Shown in pieces: positions 62,306 through 64,000 of a stretch of DNA of 64,000 bases; within the stretch, counting starts at the first letter, position 1, and every line of letters starts with the position of its first letter. The position numbers and the translations under genes were made by a program. The stretch spans positions 124,001 to 188,000 of the forward strand of contig NZ_JSEO01000011.1 in the NCBI RefSeq assembly GCF_001624705.1, written 5' to 3'. The DNA comes from Marinomonas sp. SBI8L. GTDB lineage: Bacteria; Pseudomonadota; Gammaproteobacteria; Pseudomonadales; Marinomonadaceae. A model generated the notes under the pieces. It worked only from the letters and a program-made list of their open reading frames with translations. It was not told the origin of the DNA and did not search any database.

Positions 62306-64000
62306 GTTCATATCAAATAATAGGCAGGTGTTTCCACCTTTTTTTTTCGCCGCTTTTTTGGCTTGGGCGGCAATTTCTGCGACCTGTAAATGATTCTGAC
62401 ACTGGTTTGGTAATAGGTGAACGACACCTATGGCGAGACTGAGCAAACTATGGAAGCGCATTTCCCCGTTACGGTCTAAGGCGTTCACTCCTCCGGCTTT
62501 TAACTGTGCATCGCTATAGTGCTGCTGAATGCCAAGGGAAAAATCGGCTAAAACTTTCTCACATCTTGCTTGCCAACTGAGGTCTGAAAAAATGACCACA
62601 AAGTCATCGCCGCCAATGTGCGAGATAAAGTGCTGGGCTTGATTTACATGTTTTTCAATTAACTTGCCTACTAGCTTTATGACTTCATCCCCTGCGGCAT
62701 AACCGCATACATCATTAAAAGGTTTGAAGTGATTTAAATCGAAGTAGGCTATGAAAAAATTTTGACCTGTTTGCATCCTCTCATCAATCTCACGGTTCAA
62801 GGGAACATTACCCGGTAATAAAGTGAGTGGATTAGAGTAAGTGGCGTTTTGTATTTTTAATTCTGTGATCTGCTTTAGTAGGTCTTTTAAGCTCCCCATG
62901 CCTATGTATTGGCCTTGTTGCGTAATAATGATTTCATTATTCAAGCTGGTGGCATCTTGATTGGTTAGCTGTAACGACACGGTTGATAAGCTGATATGGC
63001 TTTCTACAATGAGGGCGTCTTGAGTCAGCATTTGGCTCACATCTGTGTGTTCGTATAGCGCCCTGCCGTATGGTGTGGAAAATAACTCATGCAGCTGGCT
63101 ACGGCGAATCACGCCAATAGGCTTGCTGTCTTTAAGGATAGGAATCGCCATAATCTCAGGTGATTGACTAAAAAGTTGGCTTGCTGTTTTTAATTCGTCT
63201 CCTGCTTTGAGTGTCGGCACTTTCTTAGAGAGAGACATAACACTGTCGCGCACATGTTTTTGAAAACGGCGACGGCTTAAGGTGACGTTTAAAATATCAC
63301 TTTCTGTTTCCACTGGGTTAGGTGTTGGGCGGCCCAGTACATAGCCTTGGCCTTTTTTAACGCCAAGTTTAATAAGCTGATTAAGCTCTTCAGGGGTTTC
63401 TATCCCTTCGGCAATGATGTCGCAATTCAAACGATTGCCTATGGCAACCATGGCGCGAACAAATTCTTTTTTGACAGGGTCTTGATCGACATTCTGAATA
63501 AAATGTTTATCAATTTTGACTATCTCAGGTTGAATTTCTGACCAAAGCTGCAGGCCGGAATAACCCACTCCCAAGTCATCTATCGCGACTTTAAAGCCCA
63601 TTTGGCGATAATGTTCTATGGTGGTATGGGAAAGGCCATCGTGTTCGAATTTATGTTGCTCAGAGAGCTCCATGACTATGTTATGTTGGGCTATGTTTAA
63701 GCGTTCTAAAATGGCAAGCGTCATGCCTTTTTGATGTTCAGGCGAACTCAATAAAGAAGCACTTACATTTAAGAAGAGTTTACCTGGTAGGGCAAGTTCG
63801 GCAAATCTGACAATGGCCTTCTCGCGACATAGTAGTTCCAACTGATGTAATTTATTGTTTTCTTCTGCTAGTTGGAAAAGCGTTAAAGGAGAGTGCAAAT
63901 CAGACTCTTTAGGGCCTCTAGACAAGGCTTCGTGGCCATATAGTTCACCTGAATTTAGGTCATAAATAGGCTGAAAGTAAGCTGTTATTGATTCGTCAGC
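62270..64000 (-). CDS. EAL-CBS-GGDEF protein, cut by the window end
   Basis: A partial protein of at least 576 residues; the coding frame runs off the right edge, and its first visible residues (ADESITAYFQPIYDL) are the start of an EAL domain. The EAL part has GHEALSRGP, FLNVSA, ELSEQ, IDDLGVGYSG, KIDKHFIQ and DIIAEGIET, so hydrolysis of cyclic di-GMP is likely. Two CBS motifs follow (IMAIPILKDSKPIGVIRR and the later IITQQGQYIGMG), which may bind adenine nucleotides. A C-terminal GGDEF domain has GGDDF, a variant of uncertain activity. No membrane segment is seen in this part. Confidence 0.88.
   Translation of the reverse strand, partial: ADESITAYFQPIYDLNSGELYGHEALSRGPKESDLHSPLTLFQLAEENNKLHQLELLCREKAIVRFAELALPGKLFLNVSASLLSSPEHQKGMTLAILERLNIAQHNIVMELSEQHKFEHDGLSHTTIEHYRQMGFKVAIDDLGVGYSGLQLWSEIQPEIVKIDKHFIQNVDQDPVKKEFVRAMVAIGNRLNCDIIAEGIETPEELNQLIKLGVKKGQGYVLGRPTPNPVETESDILNVTLSRRRFQKHVRDSVMSLSKKVPTLKAGDELKTASQLFSQSPEIMAIPILKDSKPIGVIRRSQLHELFSTPYGRALYEHTDVSQMLTQDALIVESHISLSTVSLQLTNQDATSLNNEIIITQQGQYIGMGSLKDLLKQITELKIQNATYSNPLTLLPGNVPLNREIDERMQTGQNFFIAYFDLNHFKPFNDVCGYAAGDEVIKLVGKLIEKHVNQAQHFISHIGGDDFVVIFSDLSWQARCEKVLADFSLGIQQHYSDAQLKAGGVNALDRNGEMRFHSLLSLAIGVVHLLPNQCQNHLQVAEIAAQAKKAAKKKGGNTCLLFDMNKKQASNAALCC

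Overview
The window looks like chromosomal DNA of a marine gammaproteobacterium close to Marinomonas (Oceanospirillales). It is moderately AT-rich and densely coded. Its core gene order mixes Pseudomonas-type linkage (crc beside pyrE; argB, dut, coaBC, radC together) with enteric-type linkage (slmA in the dut/pyrE neighbourhood; rpmB-rpmG-mutM). Genus is an inference from gene order and protein character; no database was searched. I saw no tRNA, rRNA, CRISPR array, insertion sequence or prophage.

Layout. (1) 80-12398: a galactoside import and catabolism operon: two sugar ABC permeases, GH36 alpha-galactosidase, IlvD/EDD dehydratase, SDR dehydrogenase, 2-keto-3-deoxygalactonate kinase, KDPGal aldolase, SMP-30 lactonase and GH42 beta-galactosidase, then the sugar-binding protein behind its own promoter with two operator-like dyads. 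Together they make a complete oxidative De Ley-Doudoroff route from galactosides to pyruvate and glyceraldehyde 3-phosphate. (2) 12670-17307: a compact three-gene cassette: a 5'-nucleotidase-like periplasmic protein that has lost most metal ligands, a membrane diguanylate cyclase, and a CofD-like protein. This is the least explained unit in the window. (3) 17625-19594: a REC-CheC-like fusion followed by a PAS protein with a dead GGDEF site. (4) 19825-28290: hexose-6-phosphate mutarotase, then housekeeping genes crc, pyrE, slmA, argB, dut, coaBC, radC, rpmB, rpmG, mutM. (5) 28552-36853: a nucleoside ABC importer with cytidine deaminase, purine nucleoside phosphorylase, deoC and deoB. (6) 36944-40464: an oxidoreductase, then trpR-trpE-trpG behind a promoter carrying a Trp-operator-like palindrome. 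(7) 40662-44788: CHASE-PAS-GGDEF-EAL and GAF-GGDEF proteins. (8) 44876-47719: a DUF2271 periplasmic protein and a PepSY-membrane/flavodoxin/reductase fusion behind a PmrA/QseB-like direct repeat. (9) 47820-54734: a divergent-looking trpBA pair facing a TetR regulator, two MFS exporters and a PBP4-type carboxypeptidase. (10) 55034-60972: a Yej-type peptide ABC importer with a split ATPase. (11) 61083-64000: an HTH regulator and an EAL-CBS-GGDEF protein cut by the window end.

Links between regions. The window carries Crc, the pseudomonad-type catabolite repression protein. The first permease gene and the binding-protein gene of the galactoside cluster both have the same A-rich AANAANAA element beside their Shine-Dalgarno sequence, so the cluster may be a Crc/Hfq target. 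Five GGDEF proteins lie in the window, four of them with GGDEF sites that look usable.
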